Of a DNA stretch of 64,000 nt, positions 17,420 to 26,958 are shown piece by piece. A program made the translations under genes and the position numbers. Position 1 is the first letter of the stretch. Each line of letters starts with the position of its first letter. Source of the stretch: Paludibacteraceae bacterium (lineage in GTDB: Bacteria; Bacteroidota; Bacteroidia; Bacteroidales; Paludibacteraceae); NCBI GenBank assembly GCA_017456885.1, contig JAFTIM010000015.1, positions 62,001 to 126,000 of the forward strand, in the 5' to 3' direction. The notes beneath the pieces are model-generated. The model was not told the DNA's origin, did no database searches, and worked only from the letters and a program-made list of their open reading frames with translations.

Positions 17420-18671
17420 CTTTTATTTCAATTAAATTTTCGTCTTTTATCTCCTTGTTACTCAAATTCAGAATCATACCGAAATAAGCACAAACAAATA
17501 CGATTGAGGTTCCGCCTTTACTCATCAGCGGAAGCGGCTGCCCCGTAACAGGCCCGAAACTAACCGACACAGCCATATTTATAATGGATTGAAATACAAT
17601 AATAAAAGCAGAGCCGAACACCAACAAGGTAGCATAACTCGATTTTTGTTTCCAAGCAATGGCAGGAGCTCTTCCCAGCAAAAGCAGAAAAAGAAAGATC
17701 ACAACCACACCTCCCACCAAGCCATATTCTTCGATAACAATGGCAAAAATAAAGTCGTTGTAAGCATTTGGCAAATAATCGCGTTCGATACTCGTCCCCG
17801 GTCCGAATTTGGCAATTCCTCCGCGTGCAATGGCACGTTGTGCATGAACCACCTGCAGGTTTTTGTCGGTAATCTGGAATTTCGTTTCGTCGTCCGACTT
17901 TACAAACTCAACAATACGTGATTCCCAAGTAGGGAAACGATGTAAAAAACCAACTACTTTTTCAACCACTTTATTATTCGATTTCATATCGTCGGGAATC
18001 AGTTTTGAAACTCCCCAACAAAGCGTCATAAAAAGTATGATAGTTGCCAACAAAGTAAAAATTTTCCCCCAAGAGACATTACTCAAACAAAGCATTACAA
18101 AAATAACTCCGCCCAACAACAGGGCTGTCGAAAGGTTTTCTACAGCAATAAGAACGCAGGTTAGGGCAAGCATTACAAGTATAACTCCGAATTGTTGCTT
18201 CGGATTGAACGAGAAAGCATAACCCCGAATACGCGAAACAATATACGCCAACATACACGACTCGGTATCAAGCATATCCGCCACGGTTATAATCAAAAAG
18301 AACTTGGCCAACTCCGACGGCTGAAACGATATAGGACCCAACTCCAAAAAACGTGCAGCATCGCCAATCCGCTCTTTTGTAAGCACATACAGCAACAAAC
18401 CCCACGAGCCTAACAATCCGAAATAGGAGAGTAATCGGAAAAACTTTGTTGTCGGTCGAAACCATCTGACGTTCACAAAAAGGAATGTGATAATAATCCC
18501 TATTATCAAATACCGAATATGCTGCTGTATGGGCGACACATACGAAGAGGAACGATAAGCCAAATAACTGATGGCACTAAAGACCTGCAACACCGAGAGC
18601 AGTATCAATACAACAAACACGGTCCATATAATGGTATCGCCTTTAAATATTTTTCGCAAGGGATTATTCAT
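17382..18671 (-). CDS. ftsW: SEDS peptidoglycan glycosyltransferase FtsW
   Basis: A 429-residue polytopic SEDS protein with about ten hydrophobic segments, which polymerises lipid II at the septum with its partner FtsI. Recognisable features are GPISFQPSELAKFFLII, AIARGGIAKFGPGTSIERDYLPNAYNDFIFAIVIEEYG, starting the large extracytoplasmic loop and following helix, and PLPLMSKGGTSIV. The C-terminal tail after about 405 is charged and cytoplasmic. It lies between murD (12-base gap) and murG (38-base overlap), the standard dcw position. Confidence 0.95.
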   Translation of the reverse strand: MNNPLRKIFKGDTIIWTVFVVLILLSVLQVFSAISYLAYRSSSYVSPIQQHIRYLIIGIIITFLFVNVRWFRPTTKFFRLLSYFGLLGSWGLLLYVLTKERIGDAARFLELGPISFQPSELAKFFLIITVADMLDTESCMLAYIVSRIRGYAFSFNPKQQFGVILVMLALTCVLIAVENLSTALLLGGVIFVMLCLSNVSWGKIFTLLATIILFMTLCWGVSKLIPDDMKSNNKVVEKVVGFLHRFPTWESRIVEFVKSDDETKFQITDKNLQVVHAQRAIARGGIAKFGPGTSIERDYLPNAYNDFIFAIVIEEYGLVGGVVVIFLFLLLLGRAPAIAWKQKSSYATLLVFGSAFIIVFQSIINMAVSVSFGPVTGQPLPLMSKGGTSIVFVCAYFGMILNLSNKEIKDENLIEIKDGKEDDEFQILD

Positions 18672-18683
18672 TGCTTCAACAAA

Positions 18684-20027
18684 TTACAATTTTCGCACCG
18701 CCGCTTTGAATTTTTCGCCGCGGTCTTCGTAGTTTTTGAACAAATCGAAACTTGCGCAGCACGGCGACAACAGCACCGTATCGCCCTCGTGCGCCACCTC
18801 GTAGGCTTTTTGCACGCACTCCTCTACCGATTTCACTTCGTACATCGGGCAAGTGCAGTGGTCGCGCCAAAAGTCGAACAGTTTTTTGTTGTCCACACCC
18901 ATAAAAATGAGCGTGTGCACTTTTTCGCGCACGAGCATCTCTATTTCGGAATAGTCGTTGCCTTTATCGGTACCGCCAAGTATCAGTACCACAGGCGTTT
19001 TCATACTTTGCAGCGCATACCAGCACGAATTGACGTTGGTGGCTTTCGAGTCGTTGATGTAACGCACGCCGCGCACCGAGGCCACATATTCCAACCGATG
19101 TTCCACGCCTTGGAATTCGGCCAGCGACTTGCGGATAGTTTCCTTGCGGATGTTCACAATTTGCGCCGCCAAACCCGCCGCCATCGAATTATAAACGTTG
19201 TGTGTGCCACGCAGCGACAACTCCTCGACGGGCATCGTCATATCGTTTTCGGGAAGCGGCGCGGTTATCGTCAAATCCTGCTCCACGACAAAGGCTTTGG
19301 TCGTTTCGCTCTTTTCGAGAGCAAACGGCAGCAGTTGCGCTTTGATGTTGCGTTTCTCGATTTCGGCTTTCAACACAGGGTCGTCGTTCCAAAAGATGAA
19401 GGCATCTTCGGGCGTTTGATTCTGCAAGATGCGGAATTTCGAGTCGATATAGTTCTGAAATTTATAGTCGTAACGGTCGAGATGGTCGGGCGTAATGTTC
19501 AGAATGACAGACACATCGGCCTTGAAATCGTACATACCGTCGAGTTGAAACGAGCTGAGTTCCAACACATAGTAATCGAAATCGCACTCGGCCACCTGCC
19601 ACGCAAAACTTTTGCCCACGTTGCCCGCCAAACCGACGTTCAACCCTTCGTTTTTCAAAATAAAATAGGTAAGCATCGTGGTTGTGGTTTTGCCGTTGGA
19701 ACCGGTGATACAGATTTTTTTGGCGTGCGTGTAGCGCGAAGCGAACTCTATTTCGGAGATGATGGGCGTGCCTTGCGCGCGTAACTGTTTGACAATCGGG
19801 GCTTTTTCGGGGATGCCGGGACTTTTCACCACCTCGTCAGCATTGAGAATCAACGCCTCGGTGTGTCCGTTTTCCTCGTACGCAAAACCGCGTTTCTCGA
19901 GTTCGGCTTTATATTCCGGTTTCAGCGCACCTTTGTCGGACAGAAAGACCTCGTAGCCCTGCTTTGCCGCCAAAATGGCCGTTCCGACACCGCTTTCACC
20001 ACCGCCAAGAATTACTAATCGTTTCAT
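18684..20027 (-). CDS. murD: UDP-N-acetylmuramoylalanine-D-glutamate ligase
   Basis: MurD adds D-Glu to UDP-MurNAc-L-Ala. I start the gene at the ATG at 20027 because MKRLVILGGGESGVGTAIL is the conserved N-terminal Rossmann motif; the in-frame ATG 144 bases upstream would put a meaningless 48-residue extension over mraY. The 447-residue protein has the ATP loop ITGSNGKTTTTML, ELSSFQLDG, ILNITPDHLDRY, the acceptor-domain NDSKATNVNSCWYAL and VLILGGTDKGNDY, all typical of MurD. Length matches the family. Confidence 0.96.
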   Translation of the reverse strand: MKRLVILGGGESGVGTAILAAKQGYEVFLSDKGALKPEYKAELEKRGFAYEENGHTEALILNADEVVKSPGIPEKAPIVKQLRAQGTPIISEIEFASRYTHAKKICITGSNGKTTTTMLTYFILKNEGLNVGLAGNVGKSFAWQVAECDFDYYVLELSSFQLDGMYDFKADVSVILNITPDHLDRYDYKFQNYIDSKFRILQNQTPEDAFIFWNDDPVLKAEIEKRNIKAQLLPFALEKSETTKAFVVEQDLTITAPLPENDMTMPVEELSLRGTHNVYNSMAAGLAAQIVNIRKETIRKSLAEFQGVEHRLEYVASVRGVRYINDSKATNVNSCWYALQSMKTPVVLILGGTDKGNDYSEIEMLVREKVHTLIFMGVDNKKLFDFWRDHCTCPMYEVKSVEECVQKAYEVAHEGDTVLLSPCCASFDLFKNYEDRGEKFKAAVRKL

Positions 20028-20050
20028 AGTTTTATTGCAATTTACTGTTG

Positions 20051-21331
20051 TTATCTGATTTTTAATGTCAATATGGTCAACGCCGCCAAAATGATGGTTA
20101 CAATCCAAAAACGCAGCGTGATTTTCGTTTCGTGATGCAACTCTTTCGAGCCTTGGAATTTGACCGTACACGTCGGGTCAATTTTCAGCACTTGATCCAT
20201 CGACGTACGGAAATGGTCGTGAATGGGCGTGCGTTTCCACAAACGTTTATGTTGTCCGCGGCGTTTGTTGAACACATAGTAATTGCGTTGCAAAATCACC
20301 GACAGACTCTCGACAAGGAACACGCCGCACAAAATCGGCAGCAGCCACTCTTTGTGAATTATCACCGCCGACACCGCTATGATGCCGCCGATGGTCAGGC
20401 TGCCCGTGTCGCCCATAAAAATTTGCGCCGGGAACGAGTTGTACCACAAGAATCCCACCAACGCGCCCACAAATGCACTGAGAAAAACCACCAACTCTTC
20501 GCTACCGGGAATGTACATCACGTCGAAATAGTCAGCCCAAACGTAACTGCCCGACACATACGCCAGCACTATCAGTGCCACGCCGATGACGGCGGAATTG
20601 CCGGCAGCCATGCCATCCATGCCGTCGTTCAGATTGGCGCCATTGGACACAGCAGCCACCACCAAAACCACCATCAGCACAAAAAACACCCAACCTGCCC
20701 AATATTTATAGGGTGTGCCCAAAAAGTTGAACATGTCGGCATAATTGAAGTTGTGATTTTTGACAAACGGAATGGTGGTTTGCGTTGATTTGACACTCGG
20801 CGACTTATACACAACCTCCACATTGTTTTCGATGCGTGTCGTAACAACTTCGTTCATCACCGTTGCCGGACTATAACGCAGCGTCAGACCGACAATCAGA
20901 CCAAGCGTTACCTGCGCCACAATTTTCCACCAACCATTCAAGCCCTCTTTGTTGTGTTTGAACGTTTTGATATAGTCATCGACAAAGCCGAGCAGTCCCA
21001 ACAGCAAGGTCGTGATAATCATCAGGATAAGATAAATATTTTCCAACTTGCCAACCAGCAGGCACGGCAAGAGCACCGCAACGATTATCACCACGCCGCC
21101 CATGGTCGGCACGCCTTTTTTCTGCGTATTGAACGGGTCGAGTTTTTCGTCGCGCTGCGTTTCGGAAATGTTGCACCGTTTGAGCAACGCAATGAAATAT
21201 TTGCCGAACCAGACGGCAATAATCAATGCGAAAATAGCAGCCAACACGGCACGAAACGAGATGTAGCCAAACATGCCTGCGCCCGGCACATCAAACATTT
21301 TGTTCAGATAATCAAACAGATAGTACAGCAT
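20051..21331 (-). CDS. mraY: Phospho-MurNAc-pentapeptide translocase
   Basis: MraY makes lipid I from UDP-MurNAc-pentapeptide and undecaprenyl phosphate. The 426-residue polytopic protein has the family motifs: KKGVPTMGG, the catalytic aspartates in GLLGFVDDYIK, NLNDGMDGMA, FMGDTGSLTIG and, near the C-terminus, KRTPIHDHF with the HxH. Bacteroidota MraY carries a longer segment between the fourth and fifth helices, seen here at about 155-200 (RIENNVEVVYKSPSVKSTQ). It sits between murE and murD. Confidence 0.97.
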   Translation of the reverse strand: MLYYLFDYLNKMFDVPGAGMFGYISFRAVLAAIFALIIAVWFGKYFIALLKRCNISETQRDEKLDPFNTQKKGVPTMGGVVIIVAVLLPCLLVGKLENIYLILMIITTLLLGLLGFVDDYIKTFKHNKEGLNGWWKIVAQVTLGLIVGLTLRYSPATVMNEVVTTRIENNVEVVYKSPSVKSTQTTIPFVKNHNFNYADMFNFLGTPYKYWAGWVFFVLMVVLVVAAVSNGANLNDGMDGMAAGNSAVIGVALIVLAYVSGSYVWADYFDVMYIPGSEELVVFLSAFVGALVGFLWYNSFPAQIFMGDTGSLTIGGIIAVSAVIIHKEWLLPILCGVFLVESLSVILQRNYYVFNKRRGQHKRLWKRTPIHDHFRTSMDQVLKIDPTCTVKFQGSKELHHETKITLRFWIVTIILAALTILTLKIR

Positions 21332-21343
21332 AGATTTTACATT

Positions 21344-22795
21344 TTATCGTTCAACATTCAATGCGTTACGCAACTCCTCGTGGTCGTCGAAATGGTGTTT
21401 CACGCCTTTGACGATTTGGTAATTTTCGTGTCCCTTGCCGGCCACCAAAATCACATCGCCGCTTTGCGCCAGAGCACATGCCGTTTTGATGGCTTCGCGG
21501 CGGTCGGCAATGACCAACACACTGCGTTTTTGCACATCGTCGAGTCCGGCAAGCATATCGTCGAGAATGGCTTGCGGTTCCTCGTCGCGCGGATTGTCGC
21601 TGGTCAGAATCACACGGTTGCTCGCCTTGACAGCCTCGCGCGCCATCATCGGGCGTTTGCCTTTGTCGCGATTGCCACCGCACCCAACCACCGTAATCAA
21701 ATTGCCGGCACCCGCACGAATATCATTGATGGTAGAAATGACGTTGTTGAGTGCATCGGGCGTGTGTGCATAATCGACTATGGCCGTAACGCCATTGTGT
21801 CGTATGGTTTCAAAACGGCCGCAAACCGGTTTGAGCGAACTCAACTTTGTCAGCACTTCGAGTTCATCGTAACCGAGTAACACGGCAGCTCCAAACACTG
21901 CCGAGAGGTTGGACGCATTGAACCGCCCCACAAACGGCATCATCACCTCACGACCATTCATCTCGAGCAACATGCCCTCGAAAGAATTTTCGAGAATGCG
22001 CGTTTTGAAATCGGCCATTCCCCAAACAGAATAGGTTTTCTTTTGTGCCGCACAATTTTGCAACATCACTTCGCCGTTTTTGTCATCGAGATTGGTCAAT
22101 GCAAACGCATCGCACGGCAAATCGTCGAAAAAGCGTTTTTTTGCTTTCAAATAATTGTCCACTGTCTTATGATAATCCAAATGGTCGCGCGTGAGGTTGG
22201 TAAAAATGCCGCCCTTGAAGCGCAATCCAGCGATACGCCGCTGATCGACCGCATGCGAACTGACCTCCATAAACGCATACTCGCAACCTGCCGACACCAT
22301 GCGCGCCAACAACGCATTCAACTCCAAGGCGTCGGGCGTTGTATGAGTAGAAGCCACAGCCTCGTTGTCCACATAGTTACACACGGTCGATAACAATCCG
22401 ACTTTGTATCCCATCGCCCGAAAAAGTTGATACAGCAGCGTGGCGATAGTGGTTTTGCCGTTGGTGCCGGTTACCCCGACAAGCGTGAGTTGTTGCGACG
22501 GACGACCGTAAAAATTCGATGCCATCACGCCCAAAGCCTCGGCGCTGTCGGCCGTTTGAACATACACAACTCCTTCGACAGGATTTTCGGGCAAGGTTTC
22601 GCACACAACAGCCACCGCGCCCTGCTCCACTGCTTTTGCCATGAAATCGTGGCCATCGACAGCCGTGCCGCGCGTAGCCACAAACACATCGCCCTGCGAT
22701 ACTTTTCGTGAATCGAAACAGATGTTTTTTATTGCTACATCGGCAGAGAGAGCCTCTGCTACATTTACACCTCTTAAAATATCAGAAAGATTCAT
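21344..22795 (-). CDS. murE: UDP-MurNAc-L-Ala-D-Glu-2,6-diaminopimelate ligase
   Basis: MurE adds the third residue of the stem peptide. The 483-residue protein has the ATP loop [37 protein letters not shown], and [11 protein letters not shown]. The specificity motif reads DNPR (in [10 protein letters not shown]), which in this family goes with meso-diaminopimelate rather than lysine, so the cell wall is predicted to be meso-DAP type. It follows ftsI by 10 bases and precedes mraY. Confidence 0.96.
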   Translation of the reverse strand: MNLSDILRGVNVAEALSADVAIKNICFDSRKVSQGDVFVATRGTAVDGHDFMAKAVEQGAVAVVCETLPENPVEGVVYVQTADSAEALGVMASNFYGRPSQQLTLVGVTGTNGKTTIATLLYQLFRAMGYKVGLLSTVCNYVDNEAVASTHTTPDALELNALLARMVSAGCEYAFMEVSSHAVDQRRIAGLRFKGGIFTNLTRDHLDYHKTVDNYLKAKKRFFDDLPCDAFALTNLDDKNGEVMLQNCAAQKKTYSVWGMADFKTRILENSFEGMLLEMNGREVMMPFVGRFNASNLSAVFGAAVLLGYDELEVLTKLSSLKPVCGRFETIRHNGVTAIVDYAHTPDALNNVISTINDIRAGAGNLITVVGCGGNRDKGKRPMMAREAVKASNRVILTSDNPRDEEPQAILDDMLAGLDDVQKRSVLVIADRREAIKTACALAQSGDVILVAGKGHENYQIVKGVKHHFDDHEELRNALNVER

Positions 22796-22805
22796 AGCTC
22801 TAATT

Positions 22806-24884
22806 TTATTTTAAACTTAAATAAACAATATCCCCTTTTTGCGGTATCGTTCCCGCCTTTATCGACTGCGAGACAACCCTGCCCGTACCCGAAATACATG
22901 CCCGTACACCGTTTTTCTCCATCAAATAAACGGCATCTTTGGCTCCCATGCCTACTACGTCGGGTACTTTACATTGCGTTACCGACAACTTTGCGAAGTC
23001 GTCGTTTTTCAACCGTCTGCCAATGCTGTCGGTCCAATTTTCCGACTTTGAGGTAACGGCAAAATCCTCTAACAAGTTTTTGGTAACAACATCATTTCCT
23101 TTCTTAACCTCCGGAAATTCAAACGCTGCCGATTTGCTGCCGACAACGTCTTCAGGCAAGAGTTGTACTTTTCTGGCATAAACCTGCTCGGCAATATCTT
23201 TGAACACCGAACCACTCATTTTTCCACCCGAAGCGGCTCCTTTGTGCGGGTCGTAAATCACCACAATGCAAGAATACAAAGGCTTGTCCGCCGGGAAATA
23301 GCCGCAAAACGAAACTTGATGCGTAATAGGGTTGCCCGTACCGTAGCCGACTTGTGCGGTACCCGTTTTTCCCGCTATTTTTACATATTTCGATTGAGCA
23401 GCCTTGCCCGTACCATACTCCACCACGGCATTAAGTGCTTCTTTCACATCGTTCAAAACCGATTTCGAACAAAACTTGTCGTTTAAAACCTCCGTCGAAT
23501 AAGTGGCGGTTATTTCACCATTTTTAGCAACGTTCTTAACAAAAAACGGTCTGATAAAAACTCCGTTATTTGCAATAGCGTTGTAAAACGCCAACATATT
23601 GATAGGCGAAATTTGCAACTCGTAGCCAATCGACATCCACGGCAAAGTAGTACCATACCAATGCGACTGCGGGTCTTTCGGATGACGCACATAAGGCAAT
23701 TCGTAACCCGGAATTTCAAGCCGCAAATCTTTCGAAATTCCCATTTTATAAAGTTTGTTCACATATTCGCTCGGATTTTTTCCGTATCTTTTTTCGATGA
23801 TTTTCGAGATACCGATATTCGAAGAATATGCCATAACGTCTTTCACCGTTATTTTTTTATTTCCCCCTTGACGCCAATTGGAGTCTTTCATATCGCGGTC
23901 GTAGAAACGACAAATACCATCGTACGTATCTATCGTATCGGTCAGGCTCACCGCCCCGTCTTCCAAGGCGACAATCAACGACATCGTTTTAAACGTAGAA
24001 CCCGGTTCTATGCGCAAAACAGCCCAATTGCGCCCCTCGAAATAATCGCCTTGCGAATCTTTCTGCAAATTCACACAGGCTTTTACCTCGCCGGTAGCCA
24101 CTTCCATCAACACCACACAGCCATGTTTGGCATCAAAGGCCGTCATCTTATCGCGCAAAGCCTTTTCGGCTATATCCTGAATTTCCACATCAATCGTGGT
24201 AATCAAATCGAATCCGTCAATCGGATCCACTATATTATATACGGAAGCATAACCTGCCAAACGTTGTTTCAGGGCGACTCCGTCTTTTCCCTTCAACAAC
24301 GAATCGTAGCGCATTTCGATGCCTCGTGTACCCCTGTCTTTATCGTGCGATATTTTCCCCAATGCCGCCATATAGCCAAACGGATTGCTTCGTTTTTTCA
24401 TCTCTTCGCAAATCAGACCTCCTTTGCGTCCCATACGGAAAACAGGAAATTTCTTGATTTCCTGCACATCGGTATAAGACACTTTTCGTGCTATCGGATA
24501 GTAGCGGGCGCCTTGCGCAAAGGCCTTTTCCAACATTTTTTTGTATTCGGCAGCCGTATGGTTTTTTAATTTCTCCGACAAGCATATCGACAACGAATCG
24601 ACCTCGTTTGCGAAATTATCGAGCAAATATTTATCGGCACGCATATCCATAAACAGATTATAATAAGGTAGCGAGCTTGCCAACAAACGCCCATCGTAAG
24701 CAAAAATATTGCCTCGGGTAGCCTCTGCCGTTACCTGCTTTGCATAATCCTCGACACCGTCGAGCCACTTATCGGCTTCCGACTGTATTTTCAGCACTTT
24801 GCCAATCACAGCCACGAAAACCAATGCCACGACAGCAAAATACAACAGATAAACAATATGCACTCTTTTTGAACTCCGACTCAT
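22806..24884 (-). CDS. ftsI: Septal penicillin-binding protein with PASTA domain (FtsI/PBP3)
   Basis: A 692-residue class B transpeptidase that crosslinks septal peptidoglycan. One transmembrane helix (about 10-28) is followed by a dimerisation region ([15 protein letters not shown]) and the transpeptidase domain with S296-T-F-K299, S354-S-N356 and KTGT at 506-509. A single PASTA domain closes the protein at about 635-692 ([17 protein letters not shown]), a common Bacteroidota arrangement. The start overlaps the ftsL stop by 4 bases. Partners should be FtsW and FtsL from the same cluster. Confidence 0.95.
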   Translation of the reverse strand: MSRSSKRVHIVYLLYFAVVALVFVAVIGKVLKIQSEADKWLDGVEDYAKQVTAEATRGNIFAYDGRLLASSLPYYNLFMDMRADKYLLDNFANEVDSLSICLSEKLKNHTAAEYKKMLEKAFAQGARYYPIARKVSYTDVQEIKKFPVFRMGRKGGLICEEMKKRSNPFGYMAALGKISHDKDRGTRGIEMRYDSLLKGKDGVALKQRLAGYASVYNIVDPIDGFDLITTIDVEIQDIAEKALRDKMTAFDAKHGCVVLMEVATGEVKACVNLQKDSQGDYFEGRNWAVLRIEPGSTFKTMSLIVALEDGAVSLTDTIDTYDGICRFYDRDMKDSNWRQGGNKKITVKDVMAYSSNIGISKIIEKRYGKNPSEYVNKLYKMGISKDLRLEIPGYELPYVRHPKDPQSHWYGTTLPWMSIGYELQISPINMLAFYNAIANNGVFIRPFFVKNVAKNGEITATYSTEVLNDKFCSKSVLNDVKEALNAVVEYGTGKAAQSKYVKIAGKTGTAQVGYGTGNPITHQVSFCGYFPADKPLYSCIVVIYDPHKGAASGGKMSGSVFKDIAEQVYARKVQLLPEDVVGSKSAAFEFPEVKKGNDVVTKNLLEDFAVTSKSENWTDSIGRRLKNDDFAKLSVTQCKVPDVVGMGAKDAVYLMEKNGVRACISGTGRVVSQSIKAGTIPQKGDIVYLSLK

Positions 24885-25252
24885 TCTATTTTGACGGCAG
24901 GCACCGACGATACTTTCAGATTGATACTCTTTTCCTCTATCATTTTCTCAACTTCCGACTGGCGACTCAACGAGGTTAAATCGGCAGAAATGGTAAGCCA
25001 GACAAACTTTCTATCTTGCAACTCTTTTTCCAAACGCGTTATCTGGAGCATTTTTTTCTCGCATGTATAACGATTGTCGATATACCAAAACGAAATGCCG
25101 AACACCACCAACAACAGCGGAATATACTCCAACAACACATCGACCACTTTTTGCAGATGCACGACTTTGAACACGCGTCGCTTCGTTGGAGCGCCAACCT
25201 CGGCAGCCTGCTCCGGCTGCTGTTTTTTCCTCTTTCCGAATCGCCATTTCAT
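24881..25252 (-). CDS. ftsL: FtsL-like division protein
   Basis: A small bitopic protein of 123 residues from the chosen ATG at 25252. A basic cytoplasmic N-terminus (KWRFGKRKKQQ) is followed by one transmembrane helix (VLLEYIPLLLVVFGISFWYI) and a periplasmic coiled-coil-like stretch (ITRLEKELQDRKF) with heptad spacing. It stands where ftsL lies in other Bacteroidota clusters. An alternative start at 25288 would overlap rsmH by 32 bases and adds residues with no helix or signal, so I reject it. The identification is by topology and position; sequence conservation in this family is low. Confidence 0.83.
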   Translation of the reverse strand: MKWRFGKRKKQQPEQAAEVGAPTKRRVFKVVHLQKVVDVLLEYIPLLLVVFGISFWYIDNRYTCEKKMLQITRLEKELQDRKFVWLTISADLTSLSRQSEVEKMIEEKSINLKVSSVPAVKIE

Positions 25253-25256
25253 AACG

Positions 25257-26165
25257 CTACTTTTTTTCTGCCACACGCAATTTTGCACTCCGCGAACGCG
25301 GGTTGCTCGCCACCTCTTCAGGCGAAGGCGTTATCACCTTATTCGACAACATACGCAAAGGAGCAATGAGATTGCCGTAAAAATCTTTTTCGGCCACACC
25401 GTCGAAATTGCCTGTTTTCATAAAATTTTTCACCAAACGATCTTCCAACGAATGATACGAAAGCACCGACAAGCGTCCGCCCACTTTCAACACCTCTGCC
25501 GACTGCATCAGAAATTGCTTCAAGGCATCCATCTCTTTATTTACCTCTATGCGCAGTGCCTGAAAAACGCACGCCAACTCTTTTTTCACTTTTTCGCGCC
25601 CGAGTTGTCTGTCGAGCACCGCAAGCAAATCGCTCACCATTACAAAAGGCTTCTCATCGCGAGCAACAACTACGGCTCTCGCTATTTTTTGCGGTTGAGC
25701 CAACTCTCCATATACACGAAAAATACGGGTCAAATCCTCTTCCGAATACCCATTCAAAACATCGGAGGCCTTGCAAGGCGCTTTTACATTCATTCGCATA
25801 TCCAACTCCCCGTCCATACGAAACGAAAAGCCCCGACTTGCCACGTCGAAATGATGAAACGAAACCCCCAAATCGGCCAATATGCCGTCCACCTTTTCGA
25901 CATGATAATAGCGTAAAAAATTTTTCAGATACTTAAAATTGCTACGAACAAAAACGAAACGAGGGTCGTCAATCCGATTTGCGTAGGCATCCGAATCCTG
26001 ATCGAACGAAAACAGCCTCCCGTCCGTTCCCAAACGCCGCAAAATTTCACGCGAATGCCCTCCGCCTCCAAACGTTACATCGACATACACACCATGCGGG
26101 TCGATGTTCAACCCATCGACCGTTTCCTTAAGCAATGCCGGTATGTGATAAGGCGTTTCATTCAT
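25257..26165 (-). CDS. rsmH: 16S rRNA (cytosine-1402-N4)-methyltransferase
   Basis: RsmH methylates C1402 in the 16S rRNA decoding centre. The 302-residue protein has HIPALLKETVDGLNI, the SAM-binding VDVTFGGGGHSREIL, DGILADLGVSFHHFD, GFSFRMDGELDMRMN and, in the C-terminal half, VGGRLSVLSYHSLEDRLVKNF. All are diagnostic for MraW/RsmH. It overlaps mraZ by 8 bases and is followed by ftsL after 4 bases. Confidence 0.97.
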   Translation of the reverse strand: MNETPYHIPALLKETVDGLNIDPHGVYVDVTFGGGGHSREILRRLGTDGRLFSFDQDSDAYANRIDDPRFVFVRSNFKYLKNFLRYYHVEKVDGILADLGVSFHHFDVASRGFSFRMDGELDMRMNVKAPCKASDVLNGYSEEDLTRIFRVYGELAQPQKIARAVVVARDEKPFVMVSDLLAVLDRQLGREKVKKELACVFQALRIEVNKEMDALKQFLMQSAEVLKVGGRLSVLSYHSLEDRLVKNFMKTGNFDGVAEKDFYGNLIAPLRMLSNKVITPSPEEVASNPRSRSAKLRVAEKK

Positions 26166-26619
26166 CGGAAGGTGTTTTTCTCATTTTTTCGGAAAGACGT
26201 TTGGCAAAGTCGCCCGACGAATATTTGGCATTTGCATAGTTTTCGCTGCTCCAAATGGCAATCCGATCCAACATTCCCACAAAAAGTACCTCGTTCTCTG
26301 CTTGAATGAGCTGAAGCATTTTTTTATTCAACAAGATTCTTCCTTGCGAATCCATATCGAGCCACTCGGCATCGGATACGAACTGAGATAGCAACATTTG
26401 GTCTTCAAAATTCCACTCATCGAGGTTTGCTTGAAGCGTTTCTACCTTTTTGTTCCAAACATTTTCAGGGTAGAGAATCAAACAATTCATATCAGGATCT
26501 TTACGCACCACAAGTTGCTCTTTTTCTCTGCAAACAAGCAACTTACGATACGCGGCAGGCACAAAAACACGCCCTTTTGCGTCCAATTTCGCTTCGATAT
26601 TTCCGATAAATGTGGCCAT
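26158..26619 (-). CDS. mraZ: Division/cell-wall cluster regulator MraZ
   Basis: MraZ is an AbrB-like DNA-binding protein that represses its own cluster. The correct start is the ATG at 26619: MATFIGNIEAKLDAKGRVFVPAAYRK is the conserved N-terminus, while the upstream in-frame ATG at 26685 adds 22 non-conserved residues and would lie over the operator. The 153-residue protein has two AbrB-like repeats, AKLDAKGRVFVPAAYRK and WLDMDSQGRILLNKKM, each with the DxxGR signature. It is the first gene of the cluster, with two MraZ-type boxes 49-63 bases upstream. Confidence 0.95.
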   Translation of the reverse strand: MATFIGNIEAKLDAKGRVFVPAAYRKLLVCREKEQLVVRKDPDMNCLILYPENVWNKKVETLQANLDEWNFEDQMLLSQFVSDAEWLDMDSQGRILLNKKMLQLIQAENEVLFVGMLDRIAIWSSENYANAKYSSGDFAKRLSEKMRKTPSDE

Positions 26620-26667
26620 CGTTTTATTCAAAAAAAAATTTTTGTAAAAATAGGGATAATTTTTATT

Positions 26668-26682
26668 CCCCACATTTCCCCA
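26668..26682 (-). promoter_or_regulatory. Two MraZ-type TGGGG boxes
   Basis: On the minus strand TGGGG (26682-26678), a 5-base spacer, and TGGGG (26672-26668) repeat with a 10-base period. MraZ of other bacteria binds direct TGGGN repeats with this spacing upstream of mraZ, so this is probably the autoregulatory operator. It lies about where a -33 element would be relative to a weak TATTTTTA box. Confidence 0.7.
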
Positions 26683-26688
26683 CACAAA

Positions 26689-26750
26689 AAGTTATCAACA
26701 ACCAAAGCCGCACTTTTTAATAGAAATAAACAAGTTATCAACAGCCAAAG
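26689..26750 (-). repeat. Pair of 19-bp direct repeats with TTATCAACA cores
   Basis: AAGTTATCAACAACCAAAG (26689-26707) and AAGTTATCAACAGCCAAAG (26732-26750) differ at one base and are 43 bases apart, about four helical turns. The core TTATCAACA differs by one base from the DnaA box TTATCCACA. They lie just upstream of the MraZ boxes, so they may be binding sites acting on mraZ or on the divergent ATPase gene. Confidence 0.65.
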
Positions 26751-26867
26751 AAAACAGATTACCTATCTTGTTTTCATATAATTGAAACAAAATAGACAAA
26801 ACAGAAAGTAAAGTGGGGGATTTTTTAAGAAAAAAGAGAATTCTTTTATCTTAAAACAGCAAAAATC

Positions 26868-26917
26868 GGAAAACGCAGTTTTTTTATGACAAAATTTATA
26901 GGAAAACGCAGTTTTTG
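26868..26917 (+). repeat. Direct repeat GGAAAACGCAGTTTTT upstream of the ATPase gene
   Basis: The same 16 bases occur at 26868-26883 and 26901-26916, 33 bases apart, just before the -7 box at 26929. Possible operator for the 26959 gene; no known binding protein is recognised. The rest of the 26751-26958 stretch is AT-rich with no gene. Confidence 0.6.
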
Positions 26918-26928
26918 TAAAAAAAACT

Positions 26929-26936
26929 TATATTTG
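26929..26936 (+). promoter_or_regulatory. -7 box (TATATTTG) for the AAA+ ATPase gene
   Basis: TATATTTG matches TAnnTTTG and lies 22 bases upstream of the ATG at 26959. No good -33 element is seen at the expected distance. Confidence 0.55.
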
Positions 26937-26958
26937 CACCAAGTAAAAAAGCGAAAAT

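Noticed and set aside
18519..19784. A 421-codon plus-strand open frame
   Set aside because: It is antisense to murD and ftsW, His-rich and without domains, as expected for a shadow of a GC-rich gene.
23613..24569. A 318-codon plus-strand open frame
   Set aside because: It is antisense to ftsI, whose motifs and length are complete; no support for the shadow frame.
26629..26641. Poly-A/T tracts upstream of mraZ as a possible origin of replication
   Set aside because: DnaA-box-like repeats are present but there are only two, and no dnaA or other origin-linked genes are near.
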